Assembly (NCBI RefSeq): GCF_028885415.1
Contig: NZ_CP118527.1
Location: forward strand, 5,022,001 to 5,086,000
DNA: 64,000 nt
Reading direction: 5' to 3'
Source: Streptomyces coeruleorubidus
GTDB taxonomy: Bacteria > Actinomycetota > Actinomycetes > Streptomycetales > Streptomycetaceae
Under the pieces are notes generated by a model. It made no database searches. It was not told where the DNA came from and saw nothing but the letters and a program-made list of their open reading frames with translations. The position numbers and the translations under genes were made by a program. Each line of letters begins with the position of its first letter. Position 1 is the first letter of the stretch. Positions 52,172-61,536 of this stretch are shown in pieces.

Positions 52172-55100
52172 CTAAGCGCCCTTGCGCGGCCTGCCGCGTC
52201 TCGGGGCGGGCGGACGCCAGGAGTCCACGTCCTCGTCTGACAGGCCGAGGCGGGTGAGGTGTTCGTCATAGGCGTGCTTGAGGGCTTCCCCGTCCGGCGT
52301 CGGACCAGCGCTGGATCCGTCGTCGAGGGCCATGACCCAGGGGAGAAGCTCTGCGAACGCCTTGAGCAGGGGCAGAGCCGCCTCCGGCCGCTGTGCATGG
52401 GCGTGGGAATCGGCTTCGAGGAGGTCGACCACCACCGAGGCTCGCTCACCGGCGGACCAGCCCGCCCAGCCCACCGGCGTGGTGGGAGACAGGAGGGAAG
52501 CGGAAGATGCGAAGGAGACGAACCGCTCGTTCGGGACGTCGAACTTGCCGCGGTGTCGCCAGTAGGACGGCCTGAGGAAGTCTCCGGACGTAAAGCGCGG
52601 TAGGACCGTGCCCGAATGGCGTCCGTCGGCGACGAACTCCTGTGCATCTTCTCGGCGTTGGGACTCCCACACCTCTTCCCAGACACGCCGCTTGGCGAGA
52701 CCCGACGCCTTGTACCGGAGAGGCGCAGCCTGTGGCACGTGTTCGTCGGCGAGCAGGTCCAGCAGTACGTCAGACGGCGCGGCAGCGGGAGCGTAGAGCG
52801 CCGCCAGCGTGGTGAAGTCCTCGTTCTCACATAGCAGTTCGGCCAGTTGGCGGACCGTCCGGGTGACAGGTCGGCGTCCTGCCGGGGAAGACTCGTACCA
52901 CAGGTGGGACGCTTCGCAGTGGTCGAGCAGACGATTCCGGAGCAGGGGGGCGATCCTGTTTTCCCAAGACTCGGCCCACCAGCGGCGCTTGTACTCGGGC
53001 TGCTCCAGCAGTCCCAGCGACGCGTTCTGCTCGATGGCGTTCACCCGGCGTCGTACCAGTTCCCGGTACGCCTGCGGCCAGTGCTGAGGAAGGTCGGTCA
53101 CCGGCGTCGCCGAGTGGCTGGTGAACCACTGCGTATCCACCTCTCCCGTCGAGGTCCGCCGGGCGAGCACGATCTCGAAGGCTCGCTCCCCCAATGCGAG
53201 GTCGGGCACGTCCTCGATCGGGCCGCTCAGCTCCCCGTCGTAAGGAATCAGGCCGTAGTGGGCGTACACCTTCCAGTCCAGTTCCTCCTGGAGCGCGATC
53301 ATCCGTGATCTGAGGGACGTCCATCGGCATCGGGCGGAGTCGAGGAGCCGACCGGTGATCCGGGTTTCAGGGGCGGCGATCTCCCGCATGATGTGCTGGG
53401 ACTCGGCCGCCAGGGAGTCCAGTTCGTCAGCCTCTGCGACGGGGAACGCGGCGGGAAGCGGCAGGTCGAGAAGCCGGGTCGAGGTGAACTCGTAGATTTT
53501 CGCCCAGGCTTCACCGCCCGTTTCGGCGCCTCGTAGCTGGTCGACGCGCGATTGCCCCTTGCTCTGGCTCATCTGCTTGAGCCAGAAACTCACGGCCGAG
53601 CTGTTGAGGGTGCCGAGGAGTCCGAGATGGGACTCCGCCGAGTCACTCGTCGACAGCTTGATCACCGGTGCCGAGTTGAGGGGGATGGCAGAACCCTTGA
53701 GCAGGCTGAAATGAGGGTGGGTTGCCACCCAGGGAAAGACGAGGGACCACGGATGCACATCCCCGGTGGACGCGATGTGGTGCCAGTCGTACCAGGGTGA
53801 CGTCCTCTTCGCGCCCTTCCGCTCCCGCAGAACGGTCCGGTACGGCCACAGCCGTCGGTGGTGTCCGGGAACGCTTCCCAGGTCGATGACGGGATCGAAG
53901 CGGTGATCCGTGCGAGGGAAGAACGCCATGAGCGCCGGGGACGCGGACCAGTCCCTTACCTCGGAGCCGGTGAGTACCGGGACGGTGGCGAACTCCTCGG
54001 CCCCTTGACGCCGGAATGAACGGGCGGTGGTGCAGAACAGGTCGTCGGATCCGGTGTTGGCGGCGTATCCGATGCGCACGACACGGTCGCCGAGCCGCTG
54101 CCCGGTCTCCATGCGGCGCAGTACGTTGCGGGCCGCCGACGGCGTGAGGCTCCAGGGGAACACACTCAGCTGTCCGCGGTCCTGCAGATAGGACTCCGCC
54201 CACTGGCTCGCAGCACCGGCCGTGAACGCCATGGTTCGCAGCGACCGCCAGACATGCCCCTGTTCGGGCACCTCCGGATGTGAGGGTTCGCCCCGACGGC
54301 CCACAACGGTGTGGACAGGCGCACCGGGATTGGCCATGCGGTTGCGGCCCGCGAGGATGGCGGTCGGGGTGCCGTGGCCAGGGATGTAGGCCCCGGACGT
54401 GTCGATGACGTGGGTGATCTCCACTCGGGACAGGACGCGCTCGACAAGGTTCCGCCCGAACTCACGCTTCATGAAGGAATTGGAGGTGAGAAGGCCGACC
54501 CGGCCCGCTGCATCGCCCGGTTGTGCGAGCTCGAAGGCGAGTTCCGTAAAGGGAACCGGCAGTGCGTAGGCCCCGCTGCAGCTCTCGTAGAGGTCGCGGT
54601 AGATCGCGGACAGCGCTTTGTCCGCGACCGTGACATACGGCGGATTGGTCGTCACCACGTGGTACGACGCCGGCCGGAGGAGCCCGTGACGAGCGGTGTA
54701 CTCGTCGATCTCGGACGGGATTCCCGAACTCGCGGCCGTCGGCTCCGAGTGGCGGCCGTGCAGAAGGGAGTCGCCGGTCGCGACGACAAGTGGCATGTCC
54801 GGGACCTCGTCGAGGCGCCGTTCCCCCGTGCTGTTCATGGCGGCCAGCAGCAGGCGGAACCGCGTGATGCTCACGGCGCACGGGTCGATGTCGCAGCCGT
54901 GCACCGACCGAAGAGCGCGGGCCGCCCGCTGCCACGGGCTCATGTCCGGTCTGGTCTCGGACCAGCGCCGGAAGAGTCGTTCGTACGCGTCGAGCAGGAA
55001 TGCGCCCGAGCCGCAGGCGGGGTCGATGATCCGGAGGCTGGACAGTCCCCCCGCCTGGGACACGTGTTCCGCAAGGGCCGGTTCGAGTACGAGATCGTGG

Positions 55101-55732
55101 ATGAGGTCGACGACGAACAGCGGGGTAGGTGCCTGGGCGTATGACTTCCGTGCCCGCTCGTTGAGCGCAGAGTGAAGGCCGGCCAGGAACTCCGTGGAGC
55201 GCGAGATATCGGTGAAGTCGTGCAGGGGAGCGCCGTCCGGGGTCCGGCGGCGCCAGAAGGAGAGCAACTCCTTGCCGGCCTCGTGGCTGGGCCGGAGCTG
55301 CCAGAGCGGATGGCTGCTGCTGAACACCGTGGCCATGACCGGATGCGCGCGGAGCCGGTCGATGGCGTGCACGACGAGGTCGCCGGCCGAGAGATGGGGT
55401 CGGGGTGTGTGGAAGGCTTCGTCCGCGAGGTCCGTCGGGCGGGTGGCGAAGGAGACGTCGAGCAACTCGTTGTCCTCGCAGAACCTGACCATCACGGTCG
55501 CCAGTACCCACGCGGTCGCCACCTGGGAGATCCGGGCGTCCCACCAGGCCGACCATGTCGTCGACGTCAGGCCGTGGCGCCGGGCGGAGTCGTATTCGTC
55601 GCGCAGCGCCTCGACGGCCGGGTCGGCGGGGAGGCGCTCACCCAGATCCGCTTCTATGCGGGCGGTGAGCCGTAGTAGGTCTCCGGCCAGGCCGTTGTCG
55701 ACGGGCATAGGCCCCTTCCCGGTCATCTTCAT
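52172..55732 (-). CDS. BREX-2 PglX-like adenine-specific DNA methyltransferase
   Basis: 1186 aa. Motif I DPACGSGAFLLDAY (from residue 237) binds SAM and NPPY (363-366) is the adenine-N6 methyltransferase catalytic motif. The long helical C-terminal half acts in target recognition in PglX. The length matches PglX of the phage growth limitation (Pgl/BREX-2) system. No pglW, pglY or pglZ homologue lies nearby, so it is an orphan methyltransferase or PglX-like variant. ATG 55732 is used; ATG 55708, with AAGGGG before it, is an alternative. Codon use is slightly less G+C-rich than its neighbours. Confidence 0.85.
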   Translation of the reverse strand: MKMTGKGPMPVDNGLAGDLLRLTARIEADLGERLPADPAVEALRDEYDSARRHGLTSTTWSAWWDARISQVATAWVLATVMVRFCEDNELLDVSFATRPTDLADEAFHTPRPHLSAGDLVVHAIDRLRAHPVMATVFSSSHPLWQLRPSHEAGKELLSFWRRRTPDGAPLHDFTDISRSTEFLAGLHSALNERARKSYAQAPTPLFVVDLIHDLVLEPALAEHVSQAGGLSSLRIIDPACGSGAFLLDAYERLFRRWSETRPDMSPWQRAARALRSVHGCDIDPCAVSITRFRLLLAAMNSTGERRLDEVPDMPLVVATGDSLLHGRHSEPTAASSGIPSEIDEYTARHGLLRPASYHVVTTNPPYVTVADKALSAIYRDLYESCSGAYALPVPFTELAFELAQPGDAAGRVGLLTSNSFMKREFGRNLVERVLSRVEITHVIDTSGAYIPGHGTPTAILAGRNRMANPGAPVHTVVGRRGEPSHPEVPEQGHVWRSLRTMAFTAGAASQWAESYLQDRGQLSVFPWSLTPSAARNVLRRMETGQRLGDRVVRIGYAANTGSDDLFCTTARSFRRQGAEEFATVPVLTGSEVRDWSASPALMAFFPRTDHRFDPVIDLGSVPGHHRRLWPYRTVLRERKGAKRTSPWYDWHHIASTGDVHPWSLVFPWVATHPHFSLLKGSAIPLNSAPVIKLSTSDSAESHLGLLGTLNSSAVSFWLKQMSQSKGQSRVDQLRGAETGGEAWAKIYEFTSTRLLDLPLPAAFPVAEADELDSLAAESQHIMREIAAPETRITGRLLDSARCRWTSLRSRMIALQEELDWKVYAHYGLIPYDGELSGPIEDVPDLALGERAFEIVLARRTSTGEVDTQWFTSHSATPVTDLPQHWPQAYRELVRRRVNAIEQNASLGLLEQPEYKRRWWAESWENRIAPLLRNRLLDHCEASHLWYESSPAGRRPVTRTVRQLAELLCENEDFTTLAALYAPAAAPSDVLLDLLADEHVPQAAPLRYKASGLAKRRVWEEVWESQRREDAQEFVADGRHSGTVLPRFTSGDFLRPSYWRHRGKFDVPNERFVSFASSASLLSPTTPVGWAGWSAGERASVVVDLLEADSHAHAQRPEAALPLLKAFAELLPWVMALDDGSSAGPTPDGEALKHAYDEHLTRLGLSDEDVDSWRPPAPRRGRPRKGA

Positions 55733-55864
55733 AGGTTCCTGGGTCTGACCTTATCACCGGGAGAGTGTCATAAAGCTTGGAGAGTGTTGTGATTGCCGTC
55801 TACGCTCCTGGGTGTTGGCCGGTCACGATGATCGGCCGTTCTCGACGGAAGGGGTGGGCGGCTC

Positions 55865-56083
55865 ATGGGTGGCGATGACGGGTGGCTCAAGTGGGTGTGG
55901 GTGGCGCTGGTTCTGATCGGCGCGTCGCTTCTCGGCTGTGCTGCGGCTGGTATTTGTTGGGTGACGACGGGTGGGAGTCCGGCCAGAGGGAGGGTGAAGG
56001 GGGCGCTCGCCGCAGGCGGCGTGACCTTCCTCGGCGTGGCCACTCTGGGTATCGCGATCGGGGGCTTCCTGACCTCGGGCTAG
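55865..56083 (+). CDS. Small two-segment membrane protein
   Basis: 72 aa with two hydrophobic segments (WVWVALVLIGASLLGCAAAGICWV and GALAAGGVTFLGVATLGIAIGGFL) joined by a short basic loop. It lies between the divergent PglX gene and the AAA-DUF234 gene. ATG start with GGGGTGGG upstream. Family not recognised. Confidence 0.65.
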   Translation: MGGDDGWLKWVWVALVLIGASLLGCAAAGICWVTTGGSPARGRVKGALAAGGVTFLGVATLGIAIGGFLTSG

Positions 56084-56152
56084 GGGTACACTCCTTAGGG
56101 TTGCACTACTTAAAGTCGGCGCCTCTCGTGGAACGGTCGCACAAGGAGTCAC

Positions 56153-57664
56153 ATGAACCGTCGGGCAAGGCCGGACAAGCCGTCGCGTGTCTACGATCGC
56201 AGGGGCGAATGGGACGCGCTCACCTCCTTCGTGAACCGGCCTCGGCCGAACGCCATGCTCGGGATCGTCAGCGGCCGACGCCGCATGGGGAAGACGTATC
56301 TCCTTCGAGCGCTCGTCGAGCAGTGTGGAGGCTTCTACTTCGGGGCCACGGCAGGGACGGAGGCGGAGTCCCTCCGCCAGTTCAGCGCAGCTCTGGCAGA
56401 CCACGCGGGTTCGCCGGTGCCCTTTTCCTTCGCTACATGGGATGACGCGATCTCGTATCTCTTCGATCTGGCCGGGCCCGGGCGGAGGAACGGCCCGTTC
56501 CTCGTGGTCATCGACGAGTTCCCGTACTTGGTGAAGGTGGCCCCGGGACTGACTTCACTCATCCAGCGCGCGATCGACCGCTATCAGGTAGAGGAGAGCC
56601 GTATGCGGTTGCTCCTGTGCGGTTCGGCGATGTCCGTCATGGGCGGGCTGCTGGCCAGCACAGCACCTCTGCGTGGCCGGGCGCAGCTGGAACTGGTCGT
56701 GCGGCCCTTCGGATACCGGGCCGCGGCGGACTTCTGGAGTGTCGCCGACGATCCCGCGCTGGCCGCGCGGCTGCACGCCATCGTGGGAGGTACCCCCGCG
56801 TACCGCCGCCAGTTCCTGGCGGATGACGTTCCCGCGGGTATGAGTGACTTCGACGACTGGGTGTGCCGGACTGTCCTGGCGCCGTTCAGTCCGCTCTTCC
56901 GGGAGGCTCGGTATTTGCTTGCCGAAGAGGCGGACATCCGTGACACCGCGCTGTACCACTCGGTGCTCGCGGCCGTGGCGCAGGGCAACACGACGCGGGG
57001 CGGAATCGCCGGCTACATCGGTCGCAAGTCCGTCGACATCTCGCATCCGCTGAACGTCCTGGAGGACAGCCACCTCCTGGTGCGGGAGGCGGACGTCTTC
57101 CGGGCCGGGAAGTCCCAGTACCGCATCACCGAGCCACTGATCAACTTTTACGAGGCCGTCATGCGCCCGGCCTGGGCCCGTCTGGAGAGCGGTCAGGCCG
57201 CAGAGGTCTGGGCGCAGTCGTCGGAGCGCTTCGCGGCGCAGGTGGCAGGTCCGCATTTCGAGGCGATGTGCCGGGAGTACGTGCTCGGACCAGGACGCTC
57301 CTTGCTCGACACCTCACTGGGCGAGATCGGCAGCGGCGTGGTGACCGACTCGAGGGAGCGTCAGCAGATCCAGATCGACGTAGCCGTGGTGGAGCCGGGG
57401 TCCGGTGGGAACAAGTCCGCGGTCACGCTGCTCGGTGAGGCGAAGTGGGGGACTCGCATTGGAACGAGCCACCTGGAACGTCTGGAGCGGGCCCGGGAAC
57501 TCCTTGCCGGACGGGGGATGGACACCACGCGGTGCGGTCTGGCGTGCTTCAGCGCTGCCGGTTTCAGCGATGCCCTGCGGGACGAGGCAGAGCGCAGTGG
57601 TGTCCTGTTGATCGGCCTCGACGAGCTCTACGGTCGGGCGATGCCGACGGCCGTTCTGCCCTAG
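56153..57664 (+). CDS. AAA ATPase with DUF234 nuclease-like domain
   Basis: 503 aa. Walker A SGRRRMGKTYLL (about 40-51), Walker B FLVVIDEFPYL (about 116-126) and the LCGSAMSVM sensor of the archaeal-type STAND-like ATPases are visible. A winged-helix region follows, and the C-terminal DUF234 domain shows a PD-(D/E)XK pattern (QIDVAVVEP then TLLGEAKWG). Such proteins are common in mobile and defence contexts. It is 70 bp from the small membrane protein and near the PglX gene, perhaps as part of the same cassette. Confidence 0.85.
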   Translation: MNRRARPDKPSRVYDRRGEWDALTSFVNRPRPNAMLGIVSGRRRMGKTYLLRALVEQCGGFYFGATAGTEAESLRQFSAALADHAGSPVPFSFATWDDAISYLFDLAGPGRRNGPFLVVIDEFPYLVKVAPGLTSLIQRAIDRYQVEESRMRLLLCGSAMSVMGGLLASTAPLRGRAQLELVVRPFGYRAAADFWSVADDPALAARLHAIVGGTPAYRRQFLADDVPAGMSDFDDWVCRTVLAPFSPLFREARYLLAEEADIRDTALYHSVLAAVAQGNTTRGGIAGYIGRKSVDISHPLNVLEDSHLLVREADVFRAGKSQYRITEPLINFYEAVMRPAWARLESGQAAEVWAQSSERFAAQVAGPHFEAMCREYVLGPGRSLLDTSLGEIGSGVVTDSRERQQIQIDVAVVEPGSGGNKSAVTLLGEAKWGTRIGTSHLERLERARELLAGRGMDTTRCGLACFSAAGFSDALRDEAERSGVLLIGLDELYGRAMPTAVLP

Positions 57665-57670
57665 ACAGAT

Positions 57671-57700
57671 GGGGCCCGGGGTTCGAAAGCCCCGGGCCCC
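57671..57700. terminator. Bidirectional terminator
   Basis: GGGGCCCGGGG (57671-57681) pairs with CCCCGGGCCCC (57690-57700) around TTCGAAAG, between convergent genes. Confidence 0.75.
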
Positions 57701-57707
57701 TCCGGCA

Positions 57708-58640
57708 TCAACGCGTCGCGCGCTTCCTGCGGGTTGCGACCACCATGGCCGCGCCGCCCGCCAGCAGCGCCGCCGCGCCGATGGCGATCGGGCCCGTGCT
57801 GCTGTCGGCGCCCGTTTCGGCGAGGTCTCCGCCGCCGCCGTTCGGCTTGGGGGCAGGGGGCGTCGTCGACTGGGAGGCGGACGGGGTGGGGGTGTCCGTG
57901 TCCGTGGCGGGGGGCGTCGAGGGCTCGGCGGGTTCCGACGGGGTGGCCGGCGGCGTGCTCTCCTCGGCCGGCTCCGACGGGGTGGCCGGGGGCGTCGAGC
58001 TCGCCGGAGGCTCCGCCGGCGGGGGCGTCGTCGTGCAGTCCTTCGTGCCGCCGTTCCAGGCCGCGATCAGCTTGTCCTTGATGACCGGACGGTCGGGCCC
58101 CTTGGGCAGCTCGCCGTGCTCGAAGCCGTCCTTCGCGTCGAGGTCGCCGTCGAACTTCACCGCGCCCCGGTAGAGGTCGATCTGCCCGAAGCAGCCGTTG
58201 TCCGGGATGGCGATGTCGAGCGAGTCGGTGCCGCCCGGCTTGACCGTCACCGTGTCGAAGTCGACGAACACCTGCTCGCCGGAGGTCGCGAAGGTCGCGC
58301 CGTGCGCGAGGTAGGAGGCCAGGGAGGCCGTGCACGTCGTCGCGTCACCGGCCGTGCGGACCTTGATGTGGACCTTGCCGTCCTCGGTCGGCTTCAGGTT
58401 CTGGTCGTCGACCTTGACCGAGTCGAAGAAGTTCGTGCCGTCGAGTGAGAACTGGCAGCGGTCGGTCCCGGTCTCCGTGCCCGCGCCGGTCCCGGGCTTG
58501 TAGGTGCCGCCGGACGACCAGCCCTCGCCACCGGGCGTACCGGTGGCGAACGCGGTGGTGGCGGATGCGGCGCACAGGGCGAGGGCCGCGGCGCCCGTCC
58601 CCAGCAGGCGGCGCGCGGTGACACGTCTCGCTATGGACAT
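57708..58640 (-). CDS. Sortase-type surface protein with LAETG signal
   Basis: 310 aa. A signal peptide (RRLLGTGAAALALCAASATTAFA) leads to a compact domain (DRCQFSLDGTNFF ... DNGCFGQIDLYRG) with paired Cys, then a Pro/Glu/Ser/Thr stalk containing TPPATPSEPAE repeats. LAETG, a membrane segment and an RRKRATR tail form a cell-wall sorting signal of the LAxTG type used by class E sortases. It is therefore probably attached to peptidoglycan. No sortase gene is adjacent. Confidence 0.85.
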   Translation of the reverse strand: MSIARRVTARRLLGTGAAALALCAASATTAFATGTPGGEGWSSGGTYKPGTGAGTETGTDRCQFSLDGTNFFDSVKVDDQNLKPTEDGKVHIKVRTAGDATTCTASLASYLAHGATFATSGEQVFVDFDTVTVKPGGTDSLDIAIPDNGCFGQIDLYRGAVKFDGDLDAKDGFEHGELPKGPDRPVIKDKLIAAWNGGTKDCTTTPPPAEPPASSTPPATPSEPAEESTPPATPSEPAEPSTPPATDTDTPTPSASQSTTPPAPKPNGGGGDLAETGADSSTGPIAIGAAALLAGGAAMVVATRRKRATR

Positions 58641-58959
58641 AGGGGTATCCCGTTTCTTGGCGTGTGCCTGAACCCGGGTGACGGCAAGCGGGCAGCGCGC
58701 GGCGCACGGCTGCCGGGGGCCACACCGGGGTGAGTGGTCTGAGAAACACTGGGCTCATTGGTCACATGCGCCTCAGTGCGCCCCCATCGTGGCCGTGCCG
58801 CAGCAGGCTGTCAACCTGCGGGTATGCAACATGAGTTGCTCCGTCATCACACTTTCATCACAGCGGGAATGGATCACTCCGATCAACGCGATGGTTCCTC
58901 TTTCCGGCATTCTGGACAGATTCAATGCTGTCGCCCGTATGCCCTGCGAAGGAGACCGC
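58641..58959. other. Intergenic region between surface-protein and glucosidase genes
   Basis: Divergent promoters are expected here. An inverted repeat lies at 58826-58839; the sequence from 58840 to 58930 is A+T-richer than the surroundings. No gene was found. Confidence 0.6.
58826..58839. promoter_or_regulatory. Inverted repeat, possible LacI-type operator of the glucosidase gene
   Basis: GCAAC (58826-58830) and GTTGC (58835-58839) frame ATGA, about 120 bp before the glucosidase start. It resembles sugar-regulator half-sites with a TTGC core known in Streptomyces, but no LacI gene lies in the window. Confidence 0.4.
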
Positions 58960-60621
58960 GTGACCGATCGCTCCACCCTCGACCTGTCGTCCCGGGATCC
59001 CGACTGGTGGCGCCAGGCAGTCGTCTACCAGGTCTATCCCCGCAGCTTCGCCGACGCCGACGGCGACGGCCTCGGCGACCTGCGCGGCATCACCCGCCGC
59101 CTCACCCACCTCGCCGCCCTGGGCGTGGACGCCCTGTGGCTGAGCCCCTTCTACCCGTCCGAGCTCGCCGACGGCGGCTACGACGTCGCCGACCCCAGGG
59201 GCGTCGACCCGCGCCTGGGCACCCTCGACGACTTCGACGCCCTGGTCGCCGAGGCCCACCGGCTCGGGCTGAAGGTCATCGTCGATATCGTGCCCAACCA
59301 CTCCTCGGACCAGCACGTGTGGTTCCAGGAGGCCCTGCGCTCGGGGCCCGGCTCCGCGGCCCGCGACCGGTACGTCTTCCGCGACGGCCGCGGCGAGCAC
59401 GGCGAACTCCCGCCCACCGACTGGCAGTCCGTCTTCGGCGGCAGCGCGTGGAAACGCGTGCCCGACGGCCAGTGGTACCTGCACCTGTTCGCCCCCGAGC
59501 AGCCCGACCTCAACTGGGAGAACCAGGAGGTCCGCGCCGACTACCGCACCACCCTGCGCTTCTGGTCCGACCGCGGGGTCGACGGCTTCCGGGTCGACGT
59601 CGCCCACGCCCTCGTCAAGGACCTGAGCGAACCGCTGCGCGACCTCGGCGCGCCCGAGCTGAGCCGGGAGGAGGCCCTCATCGGCATGCCGCCCGGCTCG
59701 CACCCGTTCTACGACCGTGACGACGTGCACGAGATCTACCGCGACTGGCGCAAGATCCTGGACGCCTACCGCCCGCCCCGCATGGCGGTCGCCGAGGCGT
59801 GGGTGCCCGGCGCCCGGCGCGCGCTGTACGCCCGTCCGGACGAGCTGGGCCAGGCCTTCAACTTCGAGTATCTGGAGGCCGGCTGGGAGGCGGACGAGCT
59901 GCGGCAGGTCATCACCGACTCGCTCGCCACCGCCCGGGCGGCCGGGGCGTCGGCCACCTGGGTGCTGTCCAACCACGACGTCGTCCGCCACGCCTCCCGG
60001 CTGATGCTCCCGCCCGGCACCGACCTCGACGCCTGGCTGCTCTCCGGCGGTCACGCCCCCGCGGTCGACGAGGCGGCCGGGCTCCGACGGGCCCGGGCGG
60101 CCACCCTGCTGATGCTGGCGCTGCCCGGCTCGGCCTACGTCTACCAGGGCGAGGAGCTCGGTCTGCCCGAGGTCGCCGACCTGCCCACCGAGGTGCTCCA
60201 GGACCCGATCTGGGAGCAGACGGGCCACGTCCGCAAGGGCCGTGACGGCTGCCGGGTGCCGCTGCCGTGGACGACGACCGGACCGTCGTACGGCTTCGGG
60301 CCGGGCGGTGCCTGGCTGCCGCAGCCACCCGGCTTCGCCGCCTACGCCGTCGAGGCCCAGGACGGCGTCGAGGGCTCGACCCTGGAGCTGTACCGCACGG
60401 CCCTGAAGCTGCGCCGCAAGCTGCTCGACGGCGAGGAGCTGACCTGGGCGGCGGACGCCCCGGACGGCGTCCTGCAGTTCGACCGCTGCGAGGGCTGGCG
60501 GTGCGTGACGAACCTGTCCGCGAGGGCGGTCTCGCTGCCGGCCGGTGAGGTGCTGCTGAGCAGCGCCCCACTGGAGGACGGCCGGCTCGGGCCGGACACG
60601 ACGGTGTGGCTCGGGCGTTAG
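58960..60621 (+). CDS. GH13 alpha-glucosidase / oligo-1,6-glucosidase
   Basis: 553 aa cytoplasmic. The GH13 signatures are all present: YQVYPRSFADADGDGLGDLRG, DIVPNHSSDQH, the nucleophile Asp in GFRVDVAH, the acid Glu in AVAEAWVPG and the transition-state Asp in VLSNHDVVRH. It hydrolyses alpha-1,4 or alpha-1,6 linked maltose, isomaltose or related sugars. GTG 58960 follows GAAGGAGA, so longer upstream frames are not used. Probably controlled by a sugar repressor at the inverted repeat upstream. Confidence 0.93.
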   Translation: MTDRSTLDLSSRDPDWWRQAVVYQVYPRSFADADGDGLGDLRGITRRLTHLAALGVDALWLSPFYPSELADGGYDVADPRGVDPRLGTLDDFDALVAEAHRLGLKVIVDIVPNHSSDQHVWFQEALRSGPGSAARDRYVFRDGRGEHGELPPTDWQSVFGGSAWKRVPDGQWYLHLFAPEQPDLNWENQEVRADYRTTLRFWSDRGVDGFRVDVAHALVKDLSEPLRDLGAPELSREEALIGMPPGSHPFYDRDDVHEIYRDWRKILDAYRPPRMAVAEAWVPGARRALYARPDELGQAFNFEYLEAGWEADELRQVITDSLATARAAGASATWVLSNHDVVRHASRLMLPPGTDLDAWLLSGGHAPAVDEAAGLRRARAATLLMLALPGSAYVYQGEELGLPEVADLPTEVLQDPIWEQTGHVRKGRDGCRVPLPWTTTGPSYGFGPGGAWLPQPPGFAAYAVEAQDGVEGSTLELYRTALKLRRKLLDGEELTWAADAPDGVLQFDRCEGWRCVTNLSARAVSLPAGEVLLSSAPLEDGRLGPDTTVWLGR

Positions 60622-60798
60622 GCCCGGACCTGGCTCACCCCGCCGGCGACGGACGCGGGCGGGGCGAGCCCGTGCACCCCAGCCCACGCCGGGCGTCCGC
60701 CACCCGCACGGCCCAGCAGCCCGTGCCACCTGCGGGAACGTCCTGCGAGAATCGCCGGCAGAGTGCCGTCGACGTCCGCACAGGGAGCCCCGCCCGCC

Positions 60799-61536
60799 AT
60801 GAACATGTCCAGGAATACAGCAGTCGTGGCGGGGGCCGTCGTCGCGGGGGTGCTCGCGTTCCCCGGCCCGCCGGCGGCGGCCCAGGACGGTGAGCTGTGG
60901 GGTGCCGCGACCATCGCACCCGGCCGGGAGGGCATCGTCCGAGTCGCGGGCTCCCAGGGGGCGGCGCCGGGCGCCACGCTGACGCTGACGGCGCCCCGGG
61001 GCACCCGCGTGACGGCCACGCCGCTCGACGCGCCGGGCTACCTCGGCCGGGTCGCCGCCGACGGCCGCAGCGCGACGTACACCGTCACCGGCGACGCGGC
61101 CGGGCAGTCGTGGCGGGACCGCACGTTCCCCTTCGTGCTGGCGGTCCCCGCCGACGCCGTGCCCGGCACGCGGCTGCGCGGCTGCGTCCTGCGGATCACC
61201 GACGCGCACGGCGTACGGCAGGCGGCCGGCCGGTGTGCCGTGACCGTGGGCTTGGCCGGGCCGACGCTGACCCGCCCGCTGTCCGGCGTGCCGCTGGACG
61301 TCCGGCCGCAGATCGCCGGTACGGCGCACCCGGGCGCCCGGATCACCGTCCGCGACAAGGACGACCGCGAGGCCTGCGCGACCGTCGCCGCCCCCGACGG
61401 CACCTGGACATGCACCCCGGGGCCGGCTCTCCCGGCGGGCACCAACCGGCTGCAGGCGGTCGCCACCCTGAACGGGGTGAGCGCCATGAGCGAGCAGATC
61501 GACATCTCGGTGGCGGACGCCGGCGCCGGTCAGTAG
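60799..61536 (+). CDS. Secreted Ig-like protein
   Basis: 245 aa. A signal peptide (NTAVVAGAVVAGVLAFPGPPAAA) is followed by beta-rich domains; the second (PLSGVPLDVRPQIAGTAHPGARITVRDKDDREACATV) resembles bacterial Ig-like repeats with one disulphide-capable Cys pair. ATG 60799 is used rather than the upstream ATG 60763 because the signal begins there. Function unknown; the end overlaps the convergent lipoprotein gene by a few bases. Confidence 0.75.
   Translation: MNMSRNTAVVAGAVVAGVLAFPGPPAAAQDGELWGAATIAPGREGIVRVAGSQGAAPGATLTLTAPRGTRVTATPLDAPGYLGRVAADGRSATYTVTGDAAGQSWRDRTFPFVLAVPADAVPGTRLRGCVLRITDAHGVRQAAGRCAVTVGLAGPTLTRPLSGVPLDVRPQIAGTAHPGARITVRDKDDREACATVAAPDGTWTCTPGPALPAGTNRLQAVATLNGVSAMSEQIDISVADAGAGQ

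Noticed and set aside
52172..57664. Complete BREX-2/Pgl system
   Set aside because: Only a PglX-like protein is present; PglW kinase, PglY ATPase and PglZ were not found.
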